DNA from: Microbotryomycetes sp. JL201
Taxonomy: Eukaryota > Basidiomycota > Microbotryomycetes
Assembly (NCBI GenBank): GCA_033819885.1
Contig: JAQYUZ010000009.1
Span: 1 to 64,000, forward strand
Direction of reading: 5' to 3'
Length of the DNA stretch: 64,000 nucleotides
Shown here piece after piece: positions 13,593-24,208 of this stretch (within the stretch, counting starts at the first letter, position 1; each line of letters starts with the position of its first letter). The notes under the pieces were generated by a model, which was not told the DNA's origin, searched no databases, and was given only the letters and a program-made list of their open reading frames with translations. Made by a program: the position numbers and the translations under genes.

Positions 13593-15832
13593 ATGGCACC
13601 TCCCGCATCAAGCACGGCGACCGCTACCGCGACAGACAACATCGACATCGGACTCGGACCTGACGGCGAGCACATCGTCGACCCGTCATACTGTGCGTCG
13701 ACAGACCCACGCTTGTGGCTGTGCACCATACTGTTGCTGACGACACCGCCTTGACGTCGCATGACACGGCCATCGATACGACAACTGTGAATCATTATCG
13801 CCAGACATTCTCTTGTGAGAGTGACCAACGACGCTGCCGAGCGTCTAGGCCTCTGACGTAGCGCACACCTGGCAGGGGCGTTAAGGGCGATGCAGACGAC
13901 AACGCGATTAAGAAGGCTTATCGCAAGCAAGCCATGAAGTATCACCCAGACAAGAACCCAGGCGATGAAACTGCAGCCGCAAAATTCCAGGAAATTTCGG
14001 AAGCTTACGCGCAAGTCCATCTACCCTCCTGACCGGCATCTCATGAGGCCATGAATTTGCCACGAAACTGACGCGCGAGTCTCTATCGTTCATTGAAATA
14101 GCATCCTGTCCGACTCCAATGCCCGCGCGGTGTACAACAAGCAGGGCAAAAAATCGGCAATAGATGGCGCCGGAGGAGAAGAAGCGATGCCTGACCCTGG
14201 TCAAATCTTTTCTCAAATGTTTGGTGGCAAAGCTTTTGAAGACTGGGTTGGCGAGATCAGTCTGGGCAAGGTGAGCTGGCTTGCTTTTCATCGCTGCATG
14301 AGCCCTACCTGATTCAATGGGCTTTGTTTTTGTTTCCTGGGCGCAGGACGTGTCCAAAGCATTTGTATGCGCATAGACGCCAGACAACCAGGTCGCCGAA
14401 AGCTGATTGAATGTTACGCAGGAAATGAGTACAACCGAAGAGGAAAAGGCCGAGCTCAAGGTGGGATACAAGCTGCTCAATCAAGCTTGTGTCGGCAGCT
14501 GAAGCGCGTCGCATACCTTTGCAGCAAGAGCTTGCCCAGCAAAAGACAGGGACGGCTCAAACGACCGTCGAGGCAAGCGCACCGAACGGGAGCCCAACTC
14601 CTGATCCGACGACATCGCACAGCGCACCTGTAGCAGAAAACATTCCTGCTGAAGAGGAAAGGAAGACACCACCTGCCACAGCCGCGAATGCTTCCACTGT
14701 CGCGCCAGAGGCGACCGCCAACTCAGCAGATGCGCACTTGAGTAAGGAAGACCGGCGGCGGAAGGAACAAGAGCAACGCGAGAAGCTTGAACAGTACGAA
14801 AAAGAGCGGGCTGAAGAGAAGCGCGAACGAGTTCGCGTTCTGACACAGAAGCTGCGGGACCGTGTCCGCCCGTTCGTTGAAGCAACAAATCCCGGCGCTG
14901 ACGGAGACCCAGAGACTCAGAGGTGAATAGTAATGGCATCAAAGTCACCGTGCACGTGATAAGTTGACACTCTTCGCAAGATTTGCGGAGCGCATCAAGG
15001 AAGAAGCGCACGACTTGGCGATGGAAAGCTTTGGTGTTGGTGAGTGGGAAAATGGTTTGCGATCGTACGAGCACGTCCTGACCCCCGTGTCGTGTTTGCA
15101 AAGAAATTTGCCAACTCATTGGAACAATATACATGACGAAAGCAAATTCGTACATTAAACTTCACAAGAAGGCAGGCAACATTCTCGGCGTAGCCGGCTG
15201 GTGGTCCCGGGTTAAAGAGAAGGGTGCCATGCTAAAGGAGGGCTGGTCGTTCCTGTCTGTCGGTCTGGAAGTTTCGCGCGCCATGAGCGATTTTGAAAAG
15301 CGGCAAGAGAACGGCGCAATGCCCGAAGAGGAAATGAAGCAACTAGAGTCTGACCTGTCGGGCAAAATGCTACTGGTCGCGTGGAAGGGAAGCAAATTCG
15401 AGCTATCGACTGTGCTCAGACAAGTTGTCGATGGAGGCACGTCCTTCAAGGATTATGGTCTGCCTTTCTCTGCTGATTTCGATTTCCGATGCAGCGCTGA
15501 CGCGAGAGTCGCCTTCCGTCACCGACGAGATGCTGCTTCACAGAGCGAGGGTACGTCAAGAAGTGATCTCGCGTGCGGCGTCAGACTTACTGTCACACCA
15601 TCCGCAGGCCATCTTCCTCATTGGCGCGATTCTAAAGTCAGTGACGCCAAGTGAGGAAGACGACGAACGGAGGGAGCTTGAAAGGCAAGTCCAGAGCAAT
15701 TCGGCGGAAGTGCTACCAACAAATGCTAAGACATCACATGGCAGAATGGTGGAGGAAGCTAACCGCAAGCGAAAAGAGGTGAAGCCCAAGAAGGCCAAGA
15801 AGGGTGTACCTGATCGCGTAGCGGCACAATAA
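13593..15832 (+). CDS. CAJ1: Caj1/Djp1-type J-protein (DnaJ-X domain)
   Basis: A Hsp40 co-chaperone with an N-terminal J-domain: [20 protein letters not shown], then [12 protein letters not shown] with the HPD motif, then [15 protein letters not shown]. The family-specific DnaJ-X domain follows: [40 protein letters not shown], then [39 protein letters not shown] and [10 protein letters not shown]. The end is lysine-rich (KKAKKG). Yeast relatives Caj1 and Djp1 act in the cytosol and in peroxisomal or mitochondrial protein import. Around ten introns are needed. They include a 10-nt microexon at 13805-13814 that supplies the YILL residues of helix I, an 18-nt exon encoding DVSKAF, and a GC-AG intron after residues EAYA (a second is likely near 15437). 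The start at 13593 is [20 protein letters not shown]. Confidence 0.88.
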
Positions 15833-15916
15833 GTTTGCCTGAATAATGCCACGTGTTGATAGCGTTTTACAACAACATAGAAAACTACAATGCGATCGAA
15901 GCTTAAAGGTACGAAA

Positions 15917-17559
15917 TCAGTGAGTGAGGCCGACAGCTGCGGCAGGCAATGGAGCTGAACGGTGCCAGCGGTATCCTTTGCGCTGGGCGTAGCCTTCGTG
16001 CCTGACGCTGGCGGGCCCATCTTGGAAATACATGTCAACGATTGGATACTTGAGGAGGTTGTTCTGTTTGGTCCCGATGATTAGCACGCCATTCAGGACA
16101 TTCTGCTGCTGCGTCAACACACGCGCGAGGTCAAAACCACACAGGACTGGGACGGTATTTCGACCCAATCGGCTCGCTCGAAAGTCAAAGGTTCGCTTCT
16201 GAGGAAAATGCGCGACTGATGATCAGAAAAGGGGACGTCGGCGGATCACGAGCGACTGACGCGATCAGGATAATTTTTTCCCTCTTGTCCGTCTTGTGCA
16301 TCCTGAACACTCCGGGCTCGACCTCCTCAAATGTTGAACCTGTCGAATAAAACAAGCTTGCCGCTTCTTCCGTCGCGCTGGTGATATAGCGCGTTGCGAC
16401 AACGGACACTCCGTCCGAGACACAAAAGCTGCAGGTACCACGAGTCAGCGTTCGTACGGATCAGTGTCGATCGACGGCGTACTTCATCAAAGAAGGTTCT
16501 TGCACACCTGCCTCGCGCGTATATGACGCGAGGATGGAAACCGTGGCGAGCATTGCTTCGCGGAGAACAGAATGTGGGAAGTTGCGCGTGTTTACATCCG
16601 TGCGCTGAAACGAGAGCGCGTTTTGAGCACCACGAGTTATGAATCGGGAAACTCTGCTAACTCACGCGAGCAAGTTGCTCGAGAAAGCACGCGAAAGCCC
16701 ACTCAGAGTCCGTATTTCCCTGAACAAAATGGAAGAATTGATCGCGCAGGCCGGCTTGGAGCGTGCGCAAGATTTGACGGAAGCCCGAGATGCAGCCACT
16801 GAGTATCGGATGTTGAAGTCGAGATCAGAGCGGCTTTAACGATTATTTGTCGAGGAAACAACTGACTTGTGCATCCATACGAGGTTGCCGAATGACCAAG
16901 GCTGTGGATGGCAATCGTTGAGCGTCGCTCAAAGCAGGCATGGTTGTCGCTGTCTCTTCGACTGACATGAGTGTTTTCTTCACTCAAAGCGCCCGTCGTA
17001 GACTGCGGTAACATGCATGAGCGCAAGGTCTGTGTCGACCTTTCCGTCTTTGGCACTTACGGCGCGAACGTGTGCAAACGTCAAGCGCGACTTGACGCGT
17101 TCGGCCAGTCTGTGCAAGTTCTGGTTTGACCAGCTTGGATGTAAGCATTGAAGTTAGTCCAGTTTGAAGGGGTTGAGGCCTGGTTGCTCACGCTGGTGTG
17201 ATGGATCGAAAGATGCACGGTCCGAGTGGCGTTGATGGATCTGTTTCGGTCGGATAGAAGGCCACACCAAAACCATCGGCGTTGATTGAGCTGAATGGTA
17301 CCAGCAGAAACAAGCACATGTCAGCGTTGTTGTTGTTGCTGGCAGATAATCAAGATCGCCGGGCGAGGCGAGTGCGACTGACCCTGCGTCGAGTCGTAGC
17401 CTCGAGTCGGACGCTTGATTGATGATCGAGTGCGCAGGCTCGGTCAAGAGTTGCGACAGCCTGATGGGCTCTGAAGACTTGACGACGAGGAGCCGACACT
17501 GATGCACAAGCCGTGAATTTGACAAAGTAGAAGCCAAGCGGGGCGCATGCACTGACCAT
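15917..17559 (-). CDS. DUG3: Dug3-type class II glutamine amidotransferase
   Basis: Dug3 with Dug2 forms an alternative glutathione-degrading peptidase in fungi. The spliced protein starts MCRLLVVKSSEPIRLSQLLT, placing the N-terminal nucleophile Cys at position 2 as the family requires, followed by EPAHSIINQASDSRLRLD. Later parts match too: NADGFGVAFYPTETDPS, NLHRLAERVKSRLTFAHVRA, NLVWMHK, FFHFVQGNTDSEWAFACFLE, VVATRYITSATEEAASLFYS, RMHKTDKREKIILIAS, SEPLTFERADWVEIPSQ and NNLLKYPIVDMYF. The first coding exon is only the ATG (17559-17557). The intron begins immediately with GTCAGT and ends GCATCAG before TGT. Many further short introns exist. This start is unambiguous because removing the leader must expose Cys2. 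The gene is tail-to-tail with the J-protein. Confidence 0.9.
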
Positions 17560-17713
17560 GGCGGAATCAACGTGCGCTGTGTCAGTGTTTGACTCCGGAA
17601 GATAGCGTATCAGCACGTGACTGCAGCCGTGGCAGCGAGTTGACGGCGTGGGTTGCCAAGGTTCCGGCTGCCGAGGCTCTGCGGGCTCGCCTCCGCTCCC
17701 CCCAAGCACGCAA

Positions 17714-19903
17714 ATGTCGAGGTCCGAAGCAAGTCGCGCCAGGCTGCCTTGAACGATCGCTCATGCGCTGACGTTATATCGCGCTCGACACACAGGCTGG
17801 CTCGCGTGACGGCGACCGCTCGCACGAGCTCGCAGCTGGGTCAGTGCCTCGTCTAACCCTCGTGTTCAGTGGATCGAGCTCGGGCATTGACACAGATTAT
17901 CCGTTCTGTGCACTCCATAGCCGTGCGCCATCTGCACACAGCGGCGAAGACAGCAGTCCGCCGCGCCGCCGCCGCTACCACTCGCCTGACCGCTCTCGTC
18001 ATCGCTCGCCCGACTCATACTATCGCCACTCGCGCCGTGACGCATACGATGATGACGAGCACTATCACCACCGTAGATCGCGCGGACGCGGCGGCGTTGA
18101 TGACGGCGACGACGGCGACGACCGCGGTCACGACGACCGTCGACACAAGCGACGCAGGTCGCGCTCACGCGAACACACCGACAGATACGACGAACGCAGC
18201 CCACGACGTCGCCATGAATTCCCCGACAGGGACACGAGGCGCCGGTGAGCTGAATGGCGCATTGCGGTCCCGAAGTCATCTAAGATTCCCGCACATGCTG
18301 ACCCACGCTACGGCGCAGTTCCCGTGATTATGACTCGCCCCGCAGACGTGAGCATCCTCGCAGAGATGAGCCCAGACCAGAGTCGCCCGGACCTCGGTCA
18401 GTTTTGGCTCCATGCTCTTGATGGCGTCTTTCGCCATGGCTGACAATCCCATCACCCAGCTTGACGGATGAGGAACGCGAGATGCGAACAGTATTTGTAT
18501 CACAGTTGTCGGCCAGAGTCGGCCATCGCGAGCTCGGAGTTTTTTTCGAACAGCAGGCCGGCACAGTCAGGGATGCAAAAGTCATCATGGATCGCATTTC
18601 TGGACGCTCCAAGGGGTGCGTCTACCACTTCGTTCCTCCATCCCTGTCGCTGGATTATCGTATTGAACCGCCCAAATGTACAGCGTTGGCTACGTCGAGT
18701 TTGTCGAGCTCGAGAGCATGCAAAAAGCCTTAGCGTTGTCTGGTACAAAGCTGCTAGGCGTGCCAATTATTGTGCAGTACACCGAGGCCGAAAAGAACCG
18801 TCAAGCACGAGATGGCGCCGGAGCCTCGTCCGGACCGCCAACCGGGTCCGTGTTGAGCTCGTAAACATGCGTGATGGTGACTGACACTTTCTGACGATTG
18901 TCCCTACAGATTGTACGTCGGCTCACTCAATTTTGCACTGACGGAGAACGACATCCGTCAGGTGTTTCAGCCGTTCGGCCCCGTGGAGACTGTGGACCTG
19001 CACAAGGACCCAGTGACTGGCAAATCGAAGGGTTTTGCTTTCGTGCAGTGAGCAAATAGATTCCAACTGTTTCAGCTCCGCTTTGGTTGACTCAACGATG
19101 TTATCCAGGTTCAAAGAATCGAAGGATGCTTTGCAAGCCTTAGAGAAAATGAACAATTTCGTTCTCGCCGGGCGCGAGGCAAGTTTCGTCTGCGCGGACT
19201 GTTTACCATCCTTAAGCTTACAATTCGACGCCCGGCCACTCCTGCAGATCAAAGTGGGATTAGTTGCTGAGAAGCAAACAAACTACAGCAAGCAAGAGAC
19301 CCAACTGGACGAAGGCAGTGGTATGACTCAACAGGCGCCTTGGAAGACACGACCTGGTTGCTGACGGGACAAACGCAGGCACAACGTTGAACAATATCTC
19401 GCGACTTGAGCTCATGCAGAAACTTGCGCGCACAGATCGACCCGCTGTTGATCTGCCGGCTGTTCCGATGTGAGTGTCCTGGCAAGGTCAGCGAAATTGC
19501 ATTCGTCTCATCCCGCGTGTGCAGGTTCCGCCCCAACATTCCACAAGCTGTGACACGTAATGTTCAGCTGAAGAACGCGTTTGACCCGAACGAGGAAACT
19601 GAGCGAGACTGGGATATTGACTTGCGTGACGACGTCAAAGGTGAAGCAGAGAGCAAATACGGCAAAGTTGTTGATATTTTCGTCGTGAAAGAATCACAAG
19701 TGAGTTGCCACGACCTTGCCGAAGGTGCTGATGACCGGTCCAAGCTGACGGCAGCAATGCGTTCCTAGGGTGAAATTTACATTAGGTTCGAGAGCGTTGA
19801 TGCTGCTGTCAAAGCTGTTGCTGGTCTCAACGGCAGGTGGTTCGGTGGACGACAGATTTCTGCAAATCACGCCACCGACAGCCTCTTCGACGCGAAGAAG
19901 TAG
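17714..19903 (+). CDS. RBM39: RBM39/CC1-like splicing factor with RS domain and three RRMs
   Basis: An arginine/serine-rich N-terminus ([20 protein letters not shown] and similar) precedes RRM1 ([19 protein letters not shown], then [20 protein letters not shown]). RRM2 follows ([20 protein letters not shown], then [20 protein letters not shown]), then a linker with [20 protein letters not shown]. The C-terminal U2AF-homology RRM has [20 protein letters not shown] and ends [12 protein letters not shown]. This order is that of RBM39/CAPER and S. pombe Rsd1, which link U2AF to alternative splicing. The start is uncertain. An ATG at 17714 followed by an 8-nt coding piece and an intron from 17722 to the acceptor before GGATCGAGCTCG gives [14 protein letters not shown]. 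At least six introns are present. The gene is divergent from DUG3, about 150 bp apart. Confidence 0.87.
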
Positions 19904-20112
19904 CCGACCCTGCCGCATCACGGAGCTCGGTAATACCGCATGCATGAAACTGTTTCTGGAGTGCTTGTGTATGTGCACGGTCGCCAGAGGCTCATCATTC
20001 GTTCGACAGATCCCCTTTTACCTACGACTTCGGGCCGCCGTCGCTTCTTTGCGACCGTAAAGTGACGAAACGTTATGCAATGAAAACTTGTTACAACAAT
20101 GACCGTATAAGC

Positions 20113-22609
20113 TCAATTGAGTGGCAAGAATGCCCACACTGTCCCGACCGAAGCGAGCACGATCGACACTATAAGCAGAGTCCAGCACAAAAATCTTTCG
20201 GCTCTTGAGATGCGCAGAGGAGGCAGAGTCGCTGACGAGCCTAAGTGCAAGCGCCTCGCACGTTCAGCGTCTGCATGAGCGTCAGCCTTTGCCTGCCTGG
20301 GCCCGTCTGGGTTGCGACTGATGATCAAGTACGCTCCGATGGGCCCGATGCAACAGATGATGAAGGCACTTGCACTGCCAAGGAAAGCGAGCACCCGTTC
20401 AAAATCCGGTATGACGATTGCGAGGATGACGGCCATCCCGGTCAAAAACGGCCGCGTGATCAGAAACGAGTATCGTCGCCATGTTGAATCAGTGTCGCGG
20501 TTCTGCTCGACGAGCGGGACATATGACGAGACGGCCGAGCTTTCGGATATGCGCGAATTGATAGCTGACCCGTTCAAAGACGCTGCCGCCCTTTCGGCAG
20601 GCGCCAACGGCGTTTTTTGGATACCGACCATAATCTCGAACGTTTGAACGAGCGGAGCATTGGCAACGGCGTATTTGACGACAGGGTTGAGCTGAATAGA
20701 GCGTCATATGGTGAGACATTTGCCCGAGCATGCAGCCAACCGGTACGCACCGCAACCATCCATACTGCGATCTTGTTGAGCACAACTGGGTTGCCTGGGC
20801 GATGGATCAGATCTCGGGTGACTTCCGAGGAAACATGTTGCCCAAACCTGCAATCGCGCGAAAGTCAGCGCCTCGTTTGCCGAGGGCCCATAGCGAGAAG
20901 GACGTGCATGAGGTATCCGATCGTGCCAAATAGCATGCTGATCACAAATGCGATGATATAGGCAATGTTGATCATCGAGTCGAACCGGTGCTTGTCTGGA
21001 AACGCATTTCACGTTACTCTGTGCGGAATTAGAGCGCCGCAACCATTCTCACCTTTCATGTCTCTCAACAACGATGGAATTACGGCATGACCGGAGAACT
21101 GAACTCGTCTCGTCAGCAGGATCCTCCGTTTGCCTCAAACCGAAAGTTGCTCACGCCGCTCATGAAAAGCCCGAAACTCAAGGGTAGCCGCATCCACTGT
21201 GGTCCGACATGGGTTGGCATGGCATCTCTGAGCGAGCCTGGCTGTGTAGGCATGAGCGCTCCGTCCGTCACGAGAACGACCAAGAGCATGAATGTTGAGA
21301 TGATGCCGATAAGCGATGAGATCGACAAGAATCGAAGCGGAACAAAAGTAGTGGGGACAATACTGGAAAGTGAACGGATGAGAGATGAGCTTGCGGAACG
21401 CTCTGAGTGTCTCACATGAAGAAGAACATGATTTTAAATGTCGTCACTGGAATGCGTGGAAATAGCGACTCCATGCTGTCGGCAAATAGAGTGACCAGAG
21501 CTATGCTCAAGGCGCCCAGCTCAATAACAACTGTTGACCAGAACAGGTCAACCTACAAGGCAAACTTTGAAGGGAGGGTATCAGCTCACACATCGCGTAG
21601 ATCAAACTTCTGGACCAATTTCCGTAGGCTTTGATGAGTACATCCGCATAGGTCGTCAACGTGTCGTCTCGGGTCATAATCTTCGCCAGCATTTTGCCAG
21701 TGTCTGTCATGCGCTTTGTTTGAGTTGCATCATGGACAGAGACTCGATGAGCGACTCACAATTCGTGATGAGTGCGCAGAACAACAGCAAAATTGTACCC
21801 AAGACCCAGCCCGCTTCCGCAAACGCGAATGGTTCCGCGAGCAGACCGACGCCGATTAGCACATTGACTCTGAAGGGCCGTGCGTCAGTTATCGACATAA
21901 TCATATGATTTTGCCATGCTGCTCACGTGTTGAACAGTGTTTGACCCCAGGTCGACATGCCTCTGTTCTCTTCAATCGCGGCTTGCCATGCTTCGGACGA
22001 GATGATAGATAGCCTCCGGACAGATGAGCTGTGAGGTGAACGAGCACGGTACTGAGCTGATTTGTTGCTCAGTGGTTTTGAGCGCGGAGACGGTGGCAGT
22101 TCGCGAGGGCGGACGAGTGGCGTGCGCTCATCGGCTTGTGCCGCCAGGTACGGGCGGTGCAATGACTCGTTGGCGGGCGGCGACATGTTTGCACTGTTAC
22201 TGCCGAGGGACGAAGGCGCTGAATGGCTCGGAGGACGAGAGCGTTGAGCGAGAGCTCTGCGCGAGCGTTGGACGGCGTTGGCCGGGAGCTGCTCGCGCAT
22301 GCCGGCTGATGCGGCCGTGTCCCACGAACTATGCTGATGGTCATCAGACTCGTCTGCGGACCAATGGTCGTCACTTGTGTCTCCGTCGCGCTCGTCGCTT
22401 GGCGCGATCGAGCTCTCGCCGTCGTCTCCCGGTCGCCGGTAGCGCTGTGTGTCGACAAAACTCGGACCTGACGGCAGATTATCGCCAAAGAATGCGGCCG
22501 AGCGCGAGAACGAGAACACGAGGTCGAGTGAGGAGGCCCAGGCGGTTTGAGATGGCGGCGGTTGACGCTGACCGGCGCCTGTATTGATCGGAATCTTGCG
22601 TGCGGCCAT
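20113..22609 (-). CDS. AVT1: AVT1-type vacuolar amino acid transporter
   Basis: A polytopic membrane protein of the amino acid/auxin permease (AAAP) superfamily. A long hydrophilic N-terminus (about 220 residues, rich in S, D and P) ends with EENRGMSTWGQTLFNT, the AVT1-like entry to the first membrane helix. Then come NVLIGVGLLAEPFAFAEAGW, VLGTILLLFCALITN, FRFEANGG near PLSFGLFMSGVSN, a central ISSLIGIISTFMLLVVLV, and C-terminal helices FLTGMAVILAIVIPDF, ERVLAFLGSASAFIICCIGP and FLCWTLLIVSIVLASVGTVW. Yeast Avt1 imports neutral amino acids into the vacuole using the proton gradient. Exons are separated by several short introns and the middle was not fully modelled. The ATG at 22609 (MAARKIPINTGAG) is the first in the open N-terminal frame. 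Substrate is inferred from family only. Confidence 0.85.
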
Positions 22610-23068
22610 AACTTCTGCGGACTATTGATGCTGTCGGCTTTTAAGAATGCAGCGCGCGCGCGCGCGTAGTCGCCGCTGGTCGACCGTGACGTCGCTGCGA
22701 TGTGACCGACAGCAGCGTGGCTCCCCCGCAAGATTGAATTACCGCGATAAGCGCGATAAACGCGCACGGTCAACCGGGTATGAGCTTGCAGCGCCAACAA
22801 CGGCCTCTGGGCTTGACGTCGGTGACAAAGTCAGAAGACGCAAGTCGGCAGTGTTTTCAGTAATGACAACAGCAGAGCACCAAACAGGCAAATGTCGCCG
22901 CGACATGTCTTTTCAACTGGAAGACAGAAACACGCAGTTGACAACACAAGGATTCCGATCGAGGAGAAACAAAGAGGAAAAGCAAATCATAAGGATCGCG
23001 CGCACGACAGGTAGGCGATGTCCAGATTGAACGTATTTGGAGTGTCGCGTGCAAGAATGACACACTTG
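22610..23068. promoter_or_regulatory. Intergenic, upstream of AVT1 and downstream of SPF30
   Basis: These 459 bases lie between the AVT1 start and the SPF30 stop, both genes on the minus strand. They should hold the AVT1 promoter and the SPF30 3' end. A run of alternating GC dinucleotides occurs at about 22646-22665. No other element was recognised. Confidence 0.4.
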
Positions 23069-24132
23069 TCACTCATCGGCGCCTCCCAAAAAAGTTTGCC
23101 GCTTGCGATCCGCCGTCTTGGACATGCCACGACCTGAACCCACCACGCCGACTAAAACGCGAGCAGCCACAAGTCAGCCTGGCAGCCAAAAGACAGGCGA
23201 GAGTCGTGCTATACCTTTGGCATTTGGATTGAGGTCCTCTGGAGACTTGAACATGCTGCCTCCTGTAGACCGGAAGCCTTGGGTCAACAACAAGTCTAAG
23301 TAAGCACCAGATCACACGGCTCGCCACTCGCCTTGCACACCCGGGATGACGACGCCTTTCTTTGAACTCTTTTTTGCAAATGATTGCCACGTCTTTTGCC
23401 GTTCGCCTTGCTCAGCAGTCTTTGCCGCCTTGACCTCGGCCTTCTTTTCGTACTTTTTGCGCTTGCGCTCTTTGTCCTCGTCTTCCTTTGTTAGTGCGGC
23501 AGTCATCTCTCGCTTCTTGCTATCGTTGAGCGGCTTGACGTTTTTACCGTCGACGAGCTCAGTGGTCGAGTAGCCGTGAAAGATGACAGAGTACACTCGG
23601 TTCGTGTCGGAGCCGCCAATTGAAGTTATACGCGCCGGATAGAACTTGCCATCACCAGAATAGCGAGCTTGGCATTCGTCACCAGTCTTGAAATTGTGTT
23701 GGGGAGCAGCACCCGTCGGCATGCTACCGCTAACGGCAGTCGTCCTGTCGGACGCCCCGGAAGCGACCGGCGCGGCCGCTCTTGCATTTCGAGTAGGTGA
23801 CCCTGAACCCTGTGTGAGTCGCTCGCGCTTGGTACCAGACGTGCCTGACGAGGCTGAGGCCGTTGCTCCGTGCGAGCCCGTTTGCTGCTGCGACGCCAGA
23901 AACTCCTTTGTCAGGTCAATCAACGACTGCAACTCTTCTTTCAGATTGAGGTACTCTGCGTTGTCGGGATCCTTGGCAAGCGCGAGCTTGATCTGCGACA
24001 GCTGGTACTGTCACAGTCACACACGCCAAACAAATGTAAGCCATCGGCAGTCGCAGGTCTGAAGCATGCTCGCAGACACGTGGAACTGACTTCATATGTC
24101 TCGAGTTCTGTGGCGCTCAGTCCAGCGCTCAT
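23069..24132 (-). CDS. SMNDC1: SPF30/SMNDC1 Tudor-domain splicing factor
   Basis: The product begins MSAGLSATELETYE, then YQLSQIKLALAKDPDNAEYL and SLIDLTKEFLASQQ, the SPF30 N-terminal helices. A linker rich in A, S and G leads to the Tudor domain: FKTGDECQARYSGDGKFYPA, then VIFHGYSTTELVDGKNVKPL. A lysine-rich segment follows (KERKRKKYEKKAEVKAAKTA) with WQSFAKKSSKKG. The ending is MFKSPEDLNPNAK, then VGVVGSGRGMSKTADRKR. SPF30 binds symmetric dimethyl-arginine on Sm proteins and is needed for tri-snRNP recruitment. Three introns resolve the frame: one after residue 14, a 45-nt one after KKGVVIP, and one before VGVVGSG. The gene follows PCF11 (77 bp downstream) on the same strand. Confidence 0.9.
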
Positions 24133-24208
24133 GGTGCGCTAAACGAGACGACGGAGGGCAACGGCGATTTTACAACAAGTCAAACTATATGATCCAAGAG
24201 GTGCAAAG

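Noticed and set aside
15133-15654. Uninterrupted frame through the J-protein near 15450-15650
   Set aside because: It reads through in a frame without family similarity; the GC-AG splice restores the conserved EMLLHRAR and FLIGAIL segments.
16639-16839. Small helical plus-strand frame (starts MNRETLLTHASKLLEK)
   Set aside because: It is antisense to a DUG3 exon that encodes the conserved QGNTDSEWAF block.
17866-18327. Threonine/alanine-rich and histidine-rich frames over the RS domain
   Set aside because: They are alternative-frame readings of the arginine/serine-rich N-terminus of the RBM39-like gene.
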